From positions 1 through 58,788 of the forward strand of contig JAFQAP010000001.1 in assembly GCA_017399965.1 (NCBI GenBank): 58,788 nucleotides of DNA, given 5' to 3'. The notes under the pieces were generated by a model, which made no database searches, was not told the origin of the DNA, and was given only the letters and a program-made list of their open reading frames with translations. The DNA is from Clostridia bacterium. GTDB taxonomy: Bacteria > Bacillota > Clostridia > Oscillospirales > CAG-382. The position numbers were made by a program, and so were the translations under genes. The number at the start of each line of letters is the position of its first letter. Position 1 is the first letter of the stretch. Positions 1-8,360 of this stretch are shown here, in pieces.

Positions 1-60
1 AGCATACATACAAGATTTTTCGTCTTGCGTGTGTGCTCTTTCTGCTTGTAATAGGGGTTG

Positions 61-136
61 GGGCTTAGCCCATTCAGGATTTGTCTGGACAAATGCGATG
101 CTCGCACTTAGCGGTATTTTTGAATTCTCCGCTAAG
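61..136. repeat. Cluster of four consecutive micro-palindromes
   Basis: Four small inverted repeats follow one another: gggc-tta-gccc (61-71), atttgtc-tg-gacaaat (79-94), gcga-tgc-tcgc (95-105) and cttagcgg/ccgctaag with a 14-nt loop (107-136). The first three recur in the same order near 53433-53480 with different stem bases but conserved pairing. The stretch 1-183 holds no convincing gene. It lies downstream of the leftward gene that ends at 184, so part of it may end that transcript. Confidence 0.6.
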
Positions 137-183
137 GATATTACCCTATACGTTCTCTGTCCTTTTTTTGTTGATCTGCCTGT

Positions 184-1086
184 TTATTTTCCCTTTAATT
201 TTTCCATTAAAATATCCGCGGCGAAATCTTGTATGGGAATGTAACGCTTGCGGCTTTCGGAAGTGAATATTATCTTTTTTCCGTCCTCGCTCAATTCGTA
301 GGAGGAAAACTCGCGTCTGTCTATAATATGCGCCCGCAAAATTCCCGTCCACGCCACGTAATCGGCGGTTATGCGCAGATTATACAGCGTGGGTGTGGTT
401 CCCCAAAACTCCAAAAGTTTGTATTGGGTGTCTTCGGGGTTTTCGGAACGGTCGATCAGCTTTTTTATCTGCTTTACGGTGGTGAAATCAAATCCCCGCA
501 CCAAAATTATTGTTCCCGCAACAAGAAACAAAGCGGAAAACGCCAAAGACGTATACGCCTTTTTCATATCCGGCGCTTCTGTGGTTTCGTCCATTATAAC
601 GTAGGTCTTGAACTCTTCGGGCAGTTTTTCCACTCCCAGTGCGTTTCCGATATATCTGCGGTAGTACACCTCGGAAACATCGTCCATATCCTGCATTCTG
701 CCGAAAATATTGATCTTTTCGTCCAAAAAGCCGTCTTTTTTAAGGGCAAGATGCACTTTAAGCATCTTTTCCTTGCCCACACGCACGGCGCAGAACGTGT
801 TTTCCCCCGCGGGAATAATAATTTCCACACAGTCGTTGCCGAACCAGGATTTATATCTTAAATATTCCGCACTTACAAAGGTTATGTCCGTGCAAATTTT
901 TTTGCCCTCCAATTCCTCGGGGGAAGCGGTATACAAAGAGTATACGGGCTGTGTTTCGGGAAACACCTTCCACCCTCCGTACCAAAATACGCAGACAGCC
1001 AAAAACAGAATAGCCGCGCCTACTATACGGTTAATGAGCCCCGTGTCCCTTTGCACTATTTTTAAAATGGCATATTCCTTTTTCAA
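184..1086 (-). CDS. Two-TM membrane protein of unknown function
   Basis: About 300 aa and unrecognised. A hydrophobic segment at roughly residues 18-40 (IVGAAILFLAVCVFWYGGW) and another at about 188-208 bracket a mostly polar domain of about 145 residues that would sit outside the cell. A cytoplasmic C-terminal domain of about 90 residues follows. The TTG at 1086 is preferred as the start: an ATG 33 nt further upstream (1119) lies inside the spacer of a consensus promoter (1110-1138) and so would not be transcribed, while the TTG follows a GGGCGGTGAGG ribosome-site stretch. No catalytic motif is seen. The gene is monocistronic as far as the window shows. Confidence 0.6.
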   Translation of the reverse strand: MKKEYAILKIVQRDTGLINRIVGAAILFLAVCVFWYGGWKVFPETQPVYSLYTASPEELEGKKICTDITFVSAEYLRYKSWFGNDCVEIIIPAGENTFCAVRVGKEKMLKVHLALKKDGFLDEKINIFGRMQDMDDVSEVYYRRYIGNALGVEKLPEEFKTYVIMDETTEAPDMKKAYTSLAFSALFLVAGTIILVRGFDFTTVKQIKKLIDRSENPEDTQYKLLEFWGTTPTLYNLRITADYVAWTGILRAHIIDRREFSSYELSEDGKKIIFTSESRKRYIPIQDFAADILMEKLKGK

Positions 1087-1109
1087 GCCCTCACCGCCCT
1101 TTACACAAA

Positions 1110-1138
1110 AGTATACCATATTTATTTTCCGTTGTAAA
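1110..1138 (-). promoter_or_regulatory. Sigma-A promoter of the 184-1086 gene
   Basis: On the minus strand TTTACA (1133-1138) and TATACT (1110-1115) are 17 bp apart. The predicted transcript begins near 1103, only about 17 nt before the TTG start codon, which decides the start choice. Confidence 0.7.
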
Positions 1139-1168
1139 CCGTTGTTTCCTTTTTTTAGCGTAAAAATT

Positions 1169-1200
1169 CACCCCAAGATACCTTGCGGCTTCTTGGGGTG
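1169..1200 (-). terminator. Hairpin terminator after the lipoprotein gene
   Basis: A perfect 10-bp stem, caccccaaga/tcttggggtg, with a 12-nt loop. On the minus strand it is followed by a T-rich run, just downstream of the 1212-1868 gene. It belongs to a family of CACCCCAAGAA/TTCTTGGGGTG hairpins seen at several places in this window. Confidence 0.7.
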
Positions 1201-1211
1201 AGTCTTTGTTA

Positions 1212-1868
1212 TTACCGATCCTGTTCCGTTTCGTTTTCTTCGCACACAGAGCATTCAAACACTTCTTTTCCTTCCAAACGTTCATCGCTCTCGTACAGCG
1301 AAAAGACCAAATGGAATCCTGCTTCAAAACCGCATTCTATAAGCTGTTCCATATCGTTGTAGGAAACGTCTATATGAATTACATCATCTTCCCGTTCGGT
1401 AGGAATAAATCCGGCTTTAAGCCATTTGTACAGATCATCGGGGTCGCATCTCTTGGTGCCGGGCATGGGCTTTTCCCCTTGGGTTTCTCTATAATCATAA
1501 GCACCTACCGCAAGGCGGACAATGTATTTTGTATCTCCAAGAAAATGGTTGTGTACTCCCATGCAATCATGAAACCGAGTAGAATAATGGGGGTACGGCT
1601 CCCACGCATTCGCCCCTTGAGGCAAAATAACATCATAATGAACAGGCAGGTCTTCAAGAAAATCCCATTCGTAACCGTAGCTCCAAGTCCGCCACTGCTC
1701 CGTGTCTTCCAACACTTCGCTTTCCTGCGTAGAAACTTCTTCGGAAACTTCTCTTATATTGCTTTCGCTTATATCCGCTTTACTCTCTTCGGGAGTATCA
1801 CAGCCCGCAAACATAGCTGTAAACATAAGAAAACAAAGTAAAATACTTGTAAATTTAATCAGTTTCAT
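1212..1868 (-). CDS. Putative surface lipoprotein, unknown function
   Basis: 218 aa with a clear lipoprotein signal: a hydrophobic stretch ends in MFAGC, making Cys23 the likely lipidated residue. A low-complexity Ser/Glu-rich linker (about residues 24-60, including PEESK) then gives way to a folded domain with several His and Trp residues (HYSTRFHDC, HNHF). The ATG at 1868 has a good GAAAGGAG ribosome site. I recognise no family. The PEESK-type linker resembles those of the lipoproteins at 35864 and 40275, which suggests a common cell-surface context. Confidence 0.7.
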   Translation of the reverse strand: MKLIKFTSILLCFLMFTAMFAGCDTPEESKADISESNIREVSEEVSTQESEVLEDTEQWRTWSYGYEWDFLEDLPVHYDVILPQGANAWEPYPHYSTRFHDCMGVHNHFLGDTKYIVRLAVGAYDYRETQGEKPMPGTKRCDPDDLYKWLKAGFIPTEREDDVIHIDVSYNDMEQLIECGFEAGFHLVFSLYESDERLEGKEVFECSVCEENETEQDR

Positions 1869-2024
1869 TTAAATACTCCTTTCAGGTTGCATATATAATA
1901 CTTTTGAAACGACAAAAAGGTTACATAAAAAGAAAAAACTTTTTTTAAAAAATCTCCGCATATTTATTTTACTATATTATCCCTGTGGTTTTCATTATGC
2001 AAAACACATCAAATTCACTCACCC

Positions 2025-2040
2025 TTGTTGTGCACAACAA
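2025..2040. promoter_or_regulatory. Perfect 16-bp palindrome, candidate operator
   Basis: TTGTTGTGCACAACAA is identical to its reverse complement and lies 50 bp upstream of the -35 box of the carbohydrate operon, in the 301-bp AT-rich gap 1869-2169. Size and symmetry fit a site for a dimeric repressor or activator such as LacI or GntR type. The regulator is not identifiable here. Confidence 0.5.
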
Positions 2041-2089
2041 ACAAAATACTTTGCCGTGTTTTTAAAAACACAAAATCTTTTCAAAAAGG

Positions 2090-2118
2090 TTGTATTTTTA
2101 TTCCTTTTGTGCTAAACT
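2090..2118 (+). promoter_or_regulatory. Probable sigma-A promoter of the carbohydrate operon
   Basis: TTGTAT (2090-2095) and TAAACT (2113-2118) are separated by 17 bp, giving a start near 2125 and a leader of about 45 nt before the AAAAAGGAG ribosome site of the 2170 gene. Confidence 0.5.
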
Positions 2119-2169
2119 CAAAATGTAAAAACAAAATTATTTTTTACCTATAAAAAGGAGATATGTATT

Positions 2170-4020
2170 ATGAAATTTCCCGTAGCGCTTCAGCTTTATT
2201 CCATAAGAACGGATATGGAAAAGGACGTGCTTTCCACCCTTAAAGCGGTAAAGGATATGGGCTATGACGGCGTAGAGCTGGCAGGTCTTTACGGTATCGC
2301 TCCCGCACAGATGAAAGCGTATCTGGATGAGGTTGGGCTGACTCCCGTTTCCGCCCACGTTCCTCTTGCGGAAATGCTTGCGGACGTAGATAAAGTTATC
2401 GCAGATTACAAAACTGTGGGCGTTCAGTACATAGTTGTTCCTTATCTTGAAGAGGAGCGCCGTCCCGGCAACCCGGGCTTTGCAAAATGTGTAGAGGACG
2501 TAAAGGCTCTTGCAAAAAAATGCGCCGAAAACGGACTTCCTCTCCAGTACCACAACCACGATTTCGAATTCAAGACAGTAGACGGTGAGTACGGCTTGGA
2601 TATTTTCCTTTCCTCCGCACCCGAGCTGGGCTTGGAACTGGATACCTGCTGGGCTTCCGTTGCAGGAGTAAACGCAGGTAAATACCTCCGTTCCTACAAG
2701 GGCAGAACCCCCGTACTGCATCTTAAAGATTACTACAAGTCCGAAGGCAAGGCAGGCAAGCTTTATAACCTTATCGGTATAGATGACAATGCTTCCCCCG
2801 AGGAAGAAAGCTCCTTTGAGTTCCGTCCTCTGGGCAAGGGCTTGCAGGATGTGGATGCGCTCCTTTGCGCCGCAAGACACAGCGATGTTAAGTGGATAGT
2901 GGTAGAGCAGGATGAGCCTTCCATGGGTCTTTCCCGCCTTGAATGTGCAAAGCAGAGCATGGAATATCTCAAAGCGTTCAACCCCCAGACCACTCTGCGT
3001 ATGGGTGTTGTGGGAGCAGGTAATATATACACAAACGGCCACGCTCCCGGTTATGCAAAGATAAATAACGCAAAGGTCGTTGCCGTTGCGGATATAAACG
3101 AGGAAAGAGCGCGTATCGCCGCAGAAAAGCTGGGCGTACCTTACTTTACCTCCGTAGAAGAGATGTGCGCCGAAGCAGAGATCGACGCAGTTGACATCTG
3201 CACCTGGAACAACGGCCACGCGCCCGTATGTATCGCCGCCGCCAACGCAGGCAAGCACGTTCTGTGCGAAAAGCCTATGGCTCGCAGTGCAGACGAGGCA
3301 AGAGCGATGGAAAAAGCCGTTAAGGATGCAGGAGTAAGATTTATGCTGGCGGTTCCCGGCAGATTCGGCAACGCAAACTGCTATATCCGCGAGCTTTACG
3401 AAAAAGGCGAGCTGGGCGAAGTTTACTACGGCAAGACAGCATACGTCCGCCGCAGAGGAACTCCCACAGGCTGGTTTACCGATCTTGAGCACGCAGGCGG
3501 CGGTCCCGTTTATGATATCGGTATCCACGGTATCGACGCGGCTTGGTATCTTATGGGCACTCCCAAGCCTACCCGTGTAAGCGCGATAGTAAACACCAAA
3601 ATAGGCGATTATCAGACCAAAGGCGTAACCAAGTGGCAGGGCACTCCTTGCCCCGATAACCAATTCAACGTAGAGGATTCGGGCATGGGCGTTATCCACT
3701 TCGAAAACGGCGCAATGCTTTCTTTCGAGGCAACCTGGGCTATTAACGCTCCCGACGGAAGCAGTACTATTGTATGCGGCTCCAAGGCAGGCGCAACCGT
3801 AAGCCCCCTCACCGTTTACGGCGAGCGTGAAGGCTATCTTTCCACAGACAGCATAAAGGTTTTGGATAACGACCGTTTCGCTGCCGAGATCGAGCATTTT
3901 GCAGATAAGGTTATGAACGGCGGCGAGGTAAGATATCCTATCGAGCAGGCTATCCAGATGCAGGAAATGCTGGATGCTATATATCTTTCCGGTAAAGAAG
4001 GAAGAGAGGTTATTATATGA
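2170..4020 (+). CDS. Fusion: sugar-phosphate isomerase/epimerase plus Gfo/Idh/MocA oxidoreductase
   Basis: 616 aa with two complete enzyme domains. Residues 1 to about 270 form a xylose-isomerase-like TIM barrel (VALQLYSIR start, QYHNHDFEF, LELDTCW, HLKDYY metal-site segments). Residues from about 278 form a Gfo/Idh/MocA dehydrogenase: Rossmann loop GVVGAGNI (279-286), CEKP (Glu367-Lys368-Pro369), and GGGPVYDIGIHGID with Asp449 and His453. These families usually occur as separate neighbouring genes in sugar and inositol catabolism, so one chain probably couples NAD(P)-dependent oxidation of a sugar with keto-sugar isomerisation. It is first in a four-gene operon; its stop overlaps the next start. 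Both reading frame and spacing are intact. The substrate is not predictable from sequence. Confidence 0.88.
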   Translation: MKFPVALQLYSIRTDMEKDVLSTLKAVKDMGYDGVELAGLYGIAPAQMKAYLDEVGLTPVSAHVPLAEMLADVDKVIADYKTVGVQYIVVPYLEEERRPGNPGFAKCVEDVKALAKKCAENGLPLQYHNHDFEFKTVDGEYGLDIFLSSAPELGLELDTCWASVAGVNAGKYLRSYKGRTPVLHLKDYYKSEGKAGKLYNLIGIDDNASPEEESSFEFRPLGKGLQDVDALLCAARHSDVKWIVVEQDEPSMGLSRLECAKQSMEYLKAFNPQTTLRMGVVGAGNIYTNGHAPGYAKINNAKVVAVADINEERARIAAEKLGVPYFTSVEEMCAEAEIDAVDICTWNNGHAPVCIAAANAGKHVLCEKPMARSADEARAMEKAVKDAGVRFMLAVPGRFGNANCYIRELYEKGELGEVYYGKTAYVRRRGTPTGWFTDLEHAGGGPVYDIGIHGIDAAWYLMGTPKPTRVSAIVNTKIGDYQTKGVTKWQGTPCPDNQFNVEDSGMGVIHFENGAMLSFEATWAINAPDGSSTIVCGSKAGATVSPLTVYGEREGYLSTDSIKVLDNDRFAAEIEHFADKVMNGGEVRYPIEQAIQMQEMLDAIYLSGKEGREVII

Positions 4021-4871
4021 AAACAGCAGTAAGCTCCTGGAGCTACCACAGATTATTGGATACAGGCGCACTTTCCTGGGAAGGCGCTGTTGACCACGCG
4101 GCATCTATCGGCGCTACGGGCTTTGAGTGCGTGCTTAACGATCTTGACCCCGATTTTGCGGCACATATATTCAAATACATAAGAGAAAAAGGGCTTGAAG
4201 CTCCCATCTATACTACGGGCGCAAACTTCCTTGTTCCCAACCCCGAAGCAGAGGTAGAGCGTGTAAAGAAGCATATAGACGTTGCCGCCGCAAACGGCGT
4301 AACTATGATGCGCCACGACGTTGCCTGGGGCTTTTACGAAGGCTATGAGGGTGAACAGACAATCGAAGCCGCAGTAGAGATCATGGCACCTGCTATCCGC
4401 GAAGTTGCCGCCTACGGCGAAAGCAAGGGCGTTATTACCTGCAGCGAAAACCACGGCAGACTGTTTCAGGACAGCGACCGTGTCCGCAAGGTATACCGCG
4501 GGGTAAACCACAAAAATTACCGCTTCTTGTGCGATATCGGCAATTTCGGCGGAGTGGATGAAGATTGCGCTACCGCAACCGCCGCGCTTTCAGATCTTAT
4601 CTGCCACGTTCACTGTAAGGACAGCTTGTTCAGAAACGGTATGGCGCGCAACCCCGGCGCATTCTGGGGACTTACCAGAGGCGGAAACTACCGCCGTGCC
4701 ACCATTTTCGGTCAGGGCGATAATCCTACTTTCCAATGTCTTAACGTAATTTGCTCCACCGGATACGACGGATATTTCTCTATCGAATTCGAGGGTATCG
4801 AGGACACACTCCCCGCAATTCAGGCAAGCCACGATAACCTTGTCAAGATGTTAAAGGAACTGGGCAAATGA
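4017..4871 (+). CDS. Sugar phosphate isomerase/epimerase (TIM barrel)
   Basis: 284 aa, AP-endonuclease-2/xylose-isomerase-like fold. Segments carrying probable metal ligands are visible in order: MRHDVAWG, CSENHGR, LCDIGNFGG, CHVHCKDS and FSIEFEG, giving Glu, Asp, His and Glu at the expected strand ends. The ATG overlaps the preceding stop by 4 nt (ATGA), so translation is coupled to the fusion protein, which contains a related but divergent barrel. The pair may carry out successive isomerisations of one sugar. Specific substrate unknown. Confidence 0.85.
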   Translation: MKTAVSSWSYHRLLDTGALSWEGAVDHAASIGATGFECVLNDLDPDFAAHIFKYIREKGLEAPIYTTGANFLVPNPEAEVERVKKHIDVAAANGVTMMRHDVAWGFYEGYEGEQTIEAAVEIMAPAIREVAAYGESKGVITCSENHGRLFQDSDRVRKVYRGVNHKNYRFLCDIGNFGGVDEDCATATAALSDLICHVHCKDSLFRNGMARNPGAFWGLTRGGNYRRATIFGQGDNPTFQCLNVICSTGYDGYFSIEFEGIEDTLPAIQASHDNLVKMLKELGK

Positions 4872-5968
4872 AAATAACGGGAGGAGCAGTCTTTTGCTCC
4901 GATAAAACCTTAAAAACAAAAGACCTTTGCTTTGAAAATGGCGTTATAACCGAAAACAGCGAAGGCGGCGAATTTGACGCAAGCGGGTGCTATGTGCTTC
5001 CCGGGTTTATAGATACCCACAACCACGGCTGTTTCGGTACGGAGTTTTCTTCGCCGGACGGGGATTTTTCCGCAGGGCTTGATAAGCTTTGTACCCTCGG
5101 CGTTACCGCCGTGCTGGCGACCACACGCTCCCTCCTTGAAGAGGAGCTGTGCGCCGCGGCGCGTAATATAAAAAGGCAAAATGATGCGCGTGTGCTGGGC
5201 ATACATATGGAGGGGCCCTTTGTAAACCCCGCCCGTATCGGCGCCATGAACAGACACAAGCTCCGCACGCCCGATATAGATATCATTAAAAAATTCAACG
5301 AGGAAAGCGGGGGAATGCTGAAAATAGTTTCCTTCGCTCCCGAACTTGAAAACGGCTGTGAAACCGTAAAATTCTGTGCCGAAAACGGTATAACCCCTTC
5401 TATGGCACATACTGACGCCACATACGAGCAGGCTGAAAAGGCTCATTCTCTCGGCGCAACACGGCTCACCCATACATACAACGGTATGCGTCCCTTCACT
5501 CACCGCGACCCCGGTGTGCTGGGATATGCCCTCACCACTCCCGATATTCAGTGTGAGCTTATTTGTGATCTGTACCACGTATCTCCCGCCGCAATAAAGG
5601 TGGCGGTAAAGTGCAAGGGAACGGATAATATCACTATGATAAGCGACAGCGGCGTATTTGCGGGACTTGGTGACGGCGAATACGTGGTGGACGGAAGAGT
5701 GCGCTACGTAAAGGACGGGCTGTGCCTTGCGGATGACAAAAAGACCATAGCAGGAAGCACCAAAACTCTGTACGACGGGGTAAAAAATATGTTTTCTCTG
5801 GGCTTTTCTCCCGCAGAGATAGCCGTTATGGCATCTGTTAATCCTGCCCGCGCCTGCGGAGATACTACCCGCGGTTCTTTGGATTTCGGCAAACGGGCGG
5901 ATATCGTTGTACTCGATAAAAACTTTGATATTACCGCAGTTTTTTACGGCGGTGAAAGGATAGTTTAG
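4868..5968 (+). CDS. nagA: N-acetylglucosamine-6-phosphate deacetylase
   Basis: 366 aa, amidohydrolase superfamily, cytoplasmic. It would remove acetate from GlcNAc-6-phosphate to give glucosamine-6-phosphate. Family motifs appear in order: DTHNHG metal-binding strand, HMEGPF, MAHTDAT, THTYNGM, LICDLYHV and the catalytic-Asp segment MISDSG. The length matches the family. The start overlaps the upstream stop by 4 nt. NagA beside a ROK kinase is a standard amino-sugar arrangement, but no NagB or transporter is visible here, so the operon may feed products imported or deaminated by genes elsewhere. Confidence 0.9.
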   Translation: MKITGGAVFCSDKTLKTKDLCFENGVITENSEGGEFDASGCYVLPGFIDTHNHGCFGTEFSSPDGDFSAGLDKLCTLGVTAVLATTRSLLEEELCAAARNIKRQNDARVLGIHMEGPFVNPARIGAMNRHKLRTPDIDIIKKFNEESGGMLKIVSFAPELENGCETVKFCAENGITPSMAHTDATYEQAEKAHSLGATRLTHTYNGMRPFTHRDPGVLGYALTTPDIQCELICDLYHVSPAAIKVAVKCKGTDNITMISDSGVFAGLGDGEYVVDGRVRYVKDGLCLADDKKTIAGSTKTLYDGVKNMFSLGFSPAEIAVMASVNPARACGDTTRGSLDFGKRADIVVLDKNFDITAVFYGGERIV

Positions 5969-5973
5969 TTAAA

Positions 5974-6888
5974 ATGTCATACTTTCTGGGAATAGATATC
6001 GGCGGCACAAAGGTAAAATTGGGTGTCGTTGACAGCGAAAAAAGAATAACCGTTTACGATACCTCGGTGCGCACCCGCGTAACCGCAGGAGAGACCGCCA
6101 TTGTGGAGGATATTATTGCCGCCGCAAAGAAGATAATGGAGGAATACCCCATAGAGCGTGTGGGCATCGGTTCTGCAGGACGTATCGACCGTGAAAACGG
6201 CATCGTCATCACCGCGGGCAACCTGCCCTTCCGCAATCTTCCCTTGGCAAAGCTTGTTTCGGATGCTTTGGGCGTACCCGCAATGCTGGATAACGACGGA
6301 AACTGTGCCGTTATCGGAGAATATCTTGCAGGAGTTGCAAGAGGGAAAAAAGACGTTGTAATGATCACCGTGGGTACCGGTATCGGCGGCGGTGTTATAT
6401 GCAACGGAAAACTGCTTGTGGGCAAAAACGGCAGAGCAGGGGAATTGGGACACACCGTAATAAATATATACGATCCCACGCCCTGCGCTTGCGGACTTCA
6501 CGGCTGTTTCGAGCAGTATTGCTCCACCAAAGCCCTTACCGCAGACACTGCGGAAGCGGTGGTCATGAACCCCCTTTCCATAACTGCGGCTGTTGCGGAA
6601 GAGAGGGACGGAGTGGACGGTCAGACCGCTTTTATCGCGGCGGAAAGAGGATGCCCCGTGGCACAGCATCTGCTGGATAAATATTTTGAAAACTTTTCAC
6701 TTGCGCTCAACAGCTTGGTTAAGATCTTTATGCCGGAAATCGTCATTATCGCAGGAGGGATCACCAACGAAGGCGAAGGCTTCCTTTCCCGTCTGCGTCC
6801 CCATCTGCTTCCCGAAGCGGAAGTAGTAATATCACCGCTTAAAGGTGATTGCGGGTTGTTCGGAGCAGCCCTCCAGTGGCTGTTATAG
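5974..6888 (+). CDS. ROK family sugar kinase
   Basis: 304 aa. It has the N-terminal phosphate-binding DIGGTK, the LDNDGN segment with the catalytic Asp, GTGIGGG, and the ROK zinc motif CACGLHGCFEQYCS. There is no N-terminal HTH, so this is a kinase rather than a NagC-type repressor. It starts 5 nt after nagA and is last in the operon, which ends at the hairpin 7006-7032. Likely substrates are glucose, N-acetylglucosamine or N-acetylmannosamine; the context favours an amino sugar but the sequence cannot decide. Confidence 0.88.
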   Translation: MSYFLGIDIGGTKVKLGVVDSEKRITVYDTSVRTRVTAGETAIVEDIIAAAKKIMEEYPIERVGIGSAGRIDRENGIVITAGNLPFRNLPLAKLVSDALGVPAMLDNDGNCAVIGEYLAGVARGKKDVVMITVGTGIGGGVICNGKLLVGKNGRAGELGHTVINIYDPTPCACGLHGCFEQYCSTKALTADTAEAVVMNPLSITAAVAEERDGVDGQTAFIAAERGCPVAQHLLDKYFENFSLALNSLVKIFMPEIVIIAGGITNEGEGFLSRLRPHLLPEAEVVISPLKGDCGLFGAALQWLL

Positions 6889-6900
6889 CGCTCGGTTTTG

Positions 6901-7167
6901 AACTGTCTAAACTTTGCAGATCGAAAAACGCGACAGATGAAATAACGGTTTTCGTTCACCCGTAGGGACAGACGTTCCCGGCTGTCCGCATCCAAATAAA
7001 AATGTAGGAATCCGTATAAAAAACGGATTCCTTCTTTATTTTTATCGCGTTTTTCTAAATGTTTTTACTCGGGGGGCAGTAGAATACTACAGCACCCCGC
7101 GACTGAAAATTCATTCTGCTTTGTTTATACAGTTCCTCGCTTCAGCGAAACTCTTGGCACTATAGCC
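6901..7167 (+). repeat. Left arm of a ~265-bp inverted repeat
   Basis: From AACTGTCTAAACTT at 6901 to TATAGCC at 7167, this non-coding sequence matches the reverse complement of 8361-8626 over almost its full length with scattered mismatches. Shared blocks include ACGCGACAGATGAAATAA, GTAGGGACAGACG, GGAATCCG, GCAGTAGAATACTACAGC and TTCATTCTGCTTTG. It fills most of the 333-bp gap after the ROK gene. Together with the right arm it brackets the 7222-8247 gene. Confidence 0.85.
7006..7032 (+). terminator. Terminator of the carbohydrate operon, inside the left repeat arm
   Basis: A stem aggaatccgt/acggattcct with a 7-nt loop, followed by tctttattttt. The same hairpin is present in the right arm at 8497-8521, so each arm carries its own terminator-like structure. 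Confidence 0.65.
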
Positions 7168-7221
7168 ATAAGTCCCTGCAGACTTTTAGTTCTACAGACG
7201 ATGGGTTGAAAATATGTGTTT

Positions 7222-8247
7222 TTAACATATGTTTTCGTTTATGGTATCTATCCATAAAACATATTCTTCTCCGTTAACGAAAACACGCTCCGAATCGGGC
7301 AGGTATTCTTTAAAACAGGGCTCGCCGGGAACGCGGGAGTTGGTGCCCCGTTCAAATCTGCGGAACAGCACAGAATTACCGTGGGAGTCTATATATTCCT
7401 CTGTCAAAACGCCGTCATCTATACAACTAACGTTGATCACCAAAACCGTGTCATATTCCTTTCCGTTTATCGCAACCGTATATCTTCCCACCGCATCTAA
7501 GCAAACGCCACTTTTGGAAAAGGAAATGCTGTTACCGCATTTGCATATCAACCCTCTGTTTTCTATAATCAGAGGCATATCATACCCCCAATCCTCGAAA
7601 AAAGACTCGCCTTCAAGAAATGTGCGAATCTGCGTTACGCCGTTTTCTCGGGTTTCGCAGGCAAGATTTCTGCAGGTATCTCCGTTTATTTGGGAGATCA
7701 CCGTAAATCGGTTTTCGTATTCCGCTTCGCCCTTGTTCCATATAACCTCTATTCGCATTCCTTTTTCACCGTGCACTTCCGTTTCACTTATAACGGAGGC
7801 TTCGGTTATGTCCGCAATGCTCCTGTAAGGGTATGGATACGACGCAAAGCGCGCTGTTGCGCCTGCCTTGAATTCCACATCGTATACGGGGTGTCTGTCT
7901 AAACGGATAACGGGTACGGGCGCATCCGACGGGGTTATTGTGTAATCAAACATTGTTTCGGGAAATTGTCTGTTTTCCATTTTCTTCTCCTTCGCATAAA
8001 CAATTTTTTTAATGGTTTCGGGAGTAAGAAAATATTCGTTTGCCAATACTTCAACCGCTTTTCCTTTTAAAAATCCTGCTTTTATTGCACTATTTCTGGC
8101 GTAATATCCCGCCCGCGCGCCGGTCTTTTCGCCCCACGCCTTCTTTTCCGCGTCCGCGGGAATATATAACAACTTTCCCGCAGCAAAGACTTTTATTTGG
8201 TTAAGCAGCTCTTTCGGAAGTATTTCGCTTGCATTAATATATTTCAT
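7222..8247 (-). CDS. CD3324/Mor-like HTH protein fused to an unknown domain
   Basis: 341 aa. Residues 1 to about 85 (from MKYINASEILP to TPETIKKIVY) match the pattern of small CD3324-family DNA-binding proteins related to Mu Mor, with the recognition-helix region VEVLANEYFLTPETIKKI. Those proteins are normally about 90 aa; here about 250 further residues follow, soluble, beta-rich and with no motif I know. The ATG at 8247 is preferred because GGAGG lies 8-12 nt upstream; an ATG 27 nt earlier has no such site. The gene sits alone between two long inverted repeats, suggesting a mobile or duplicated cassette. HTH assignment is fairly sure; the C-terminal function is unknown. Confidence 0.72.
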   Translation of the reverse strand: MKYINASEILPKELLNQIKVFAAGKLLYIPADAEKKAWGEKTGARAGYYARNSAIKAGFLKGKAVEVLANEYFLTPETIKKIVYAKEKKMENRQFPETMFDYTITPSDAPVPVIRLDRHPVYDVEFKAGATARFASYPYPYRSIADITEASVISETEVHGEKGMRIEVIWNKGEAEYENRFTVISQINGDTCRNLACETRENGVTQIRTFLEGESFFEDWGYDMPLIIENRGLICKCGNSISFSKSGVCLDAVGRYTVAINGKEYDTVLVINVSCIDDGVLTEEYIDSHGNSVLFRRFERGTNSRVPGEPCFKEYLPDSERVFVNGEEYVLWIDTINENIC

Positions 8248-8360
8248 ATTTTTCTCCTCCTGTGGTTTCAGCATAACAAAATAAAAAAGCGTTTACAATT
8301 CCCAAAATAATTATAACGGTTTTATCCAGAAACCGCAATAAAAACATTCGCAAAACTCAC

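Noticed and set aside
29..352. Several short open frames at the left edge
   Set aside because: They cross the palindrome cluster and the 3' end of the leftward membrane-protein gene, without ribosome sites or conserved sequence.
2137..4104. 655-aa leftward open frame
   Set aside because: Antisense to the isomerase-oxidoreductase fusion. It has Cys-rich nonsense composition and no domain, and arises from codon bias in the real gene.
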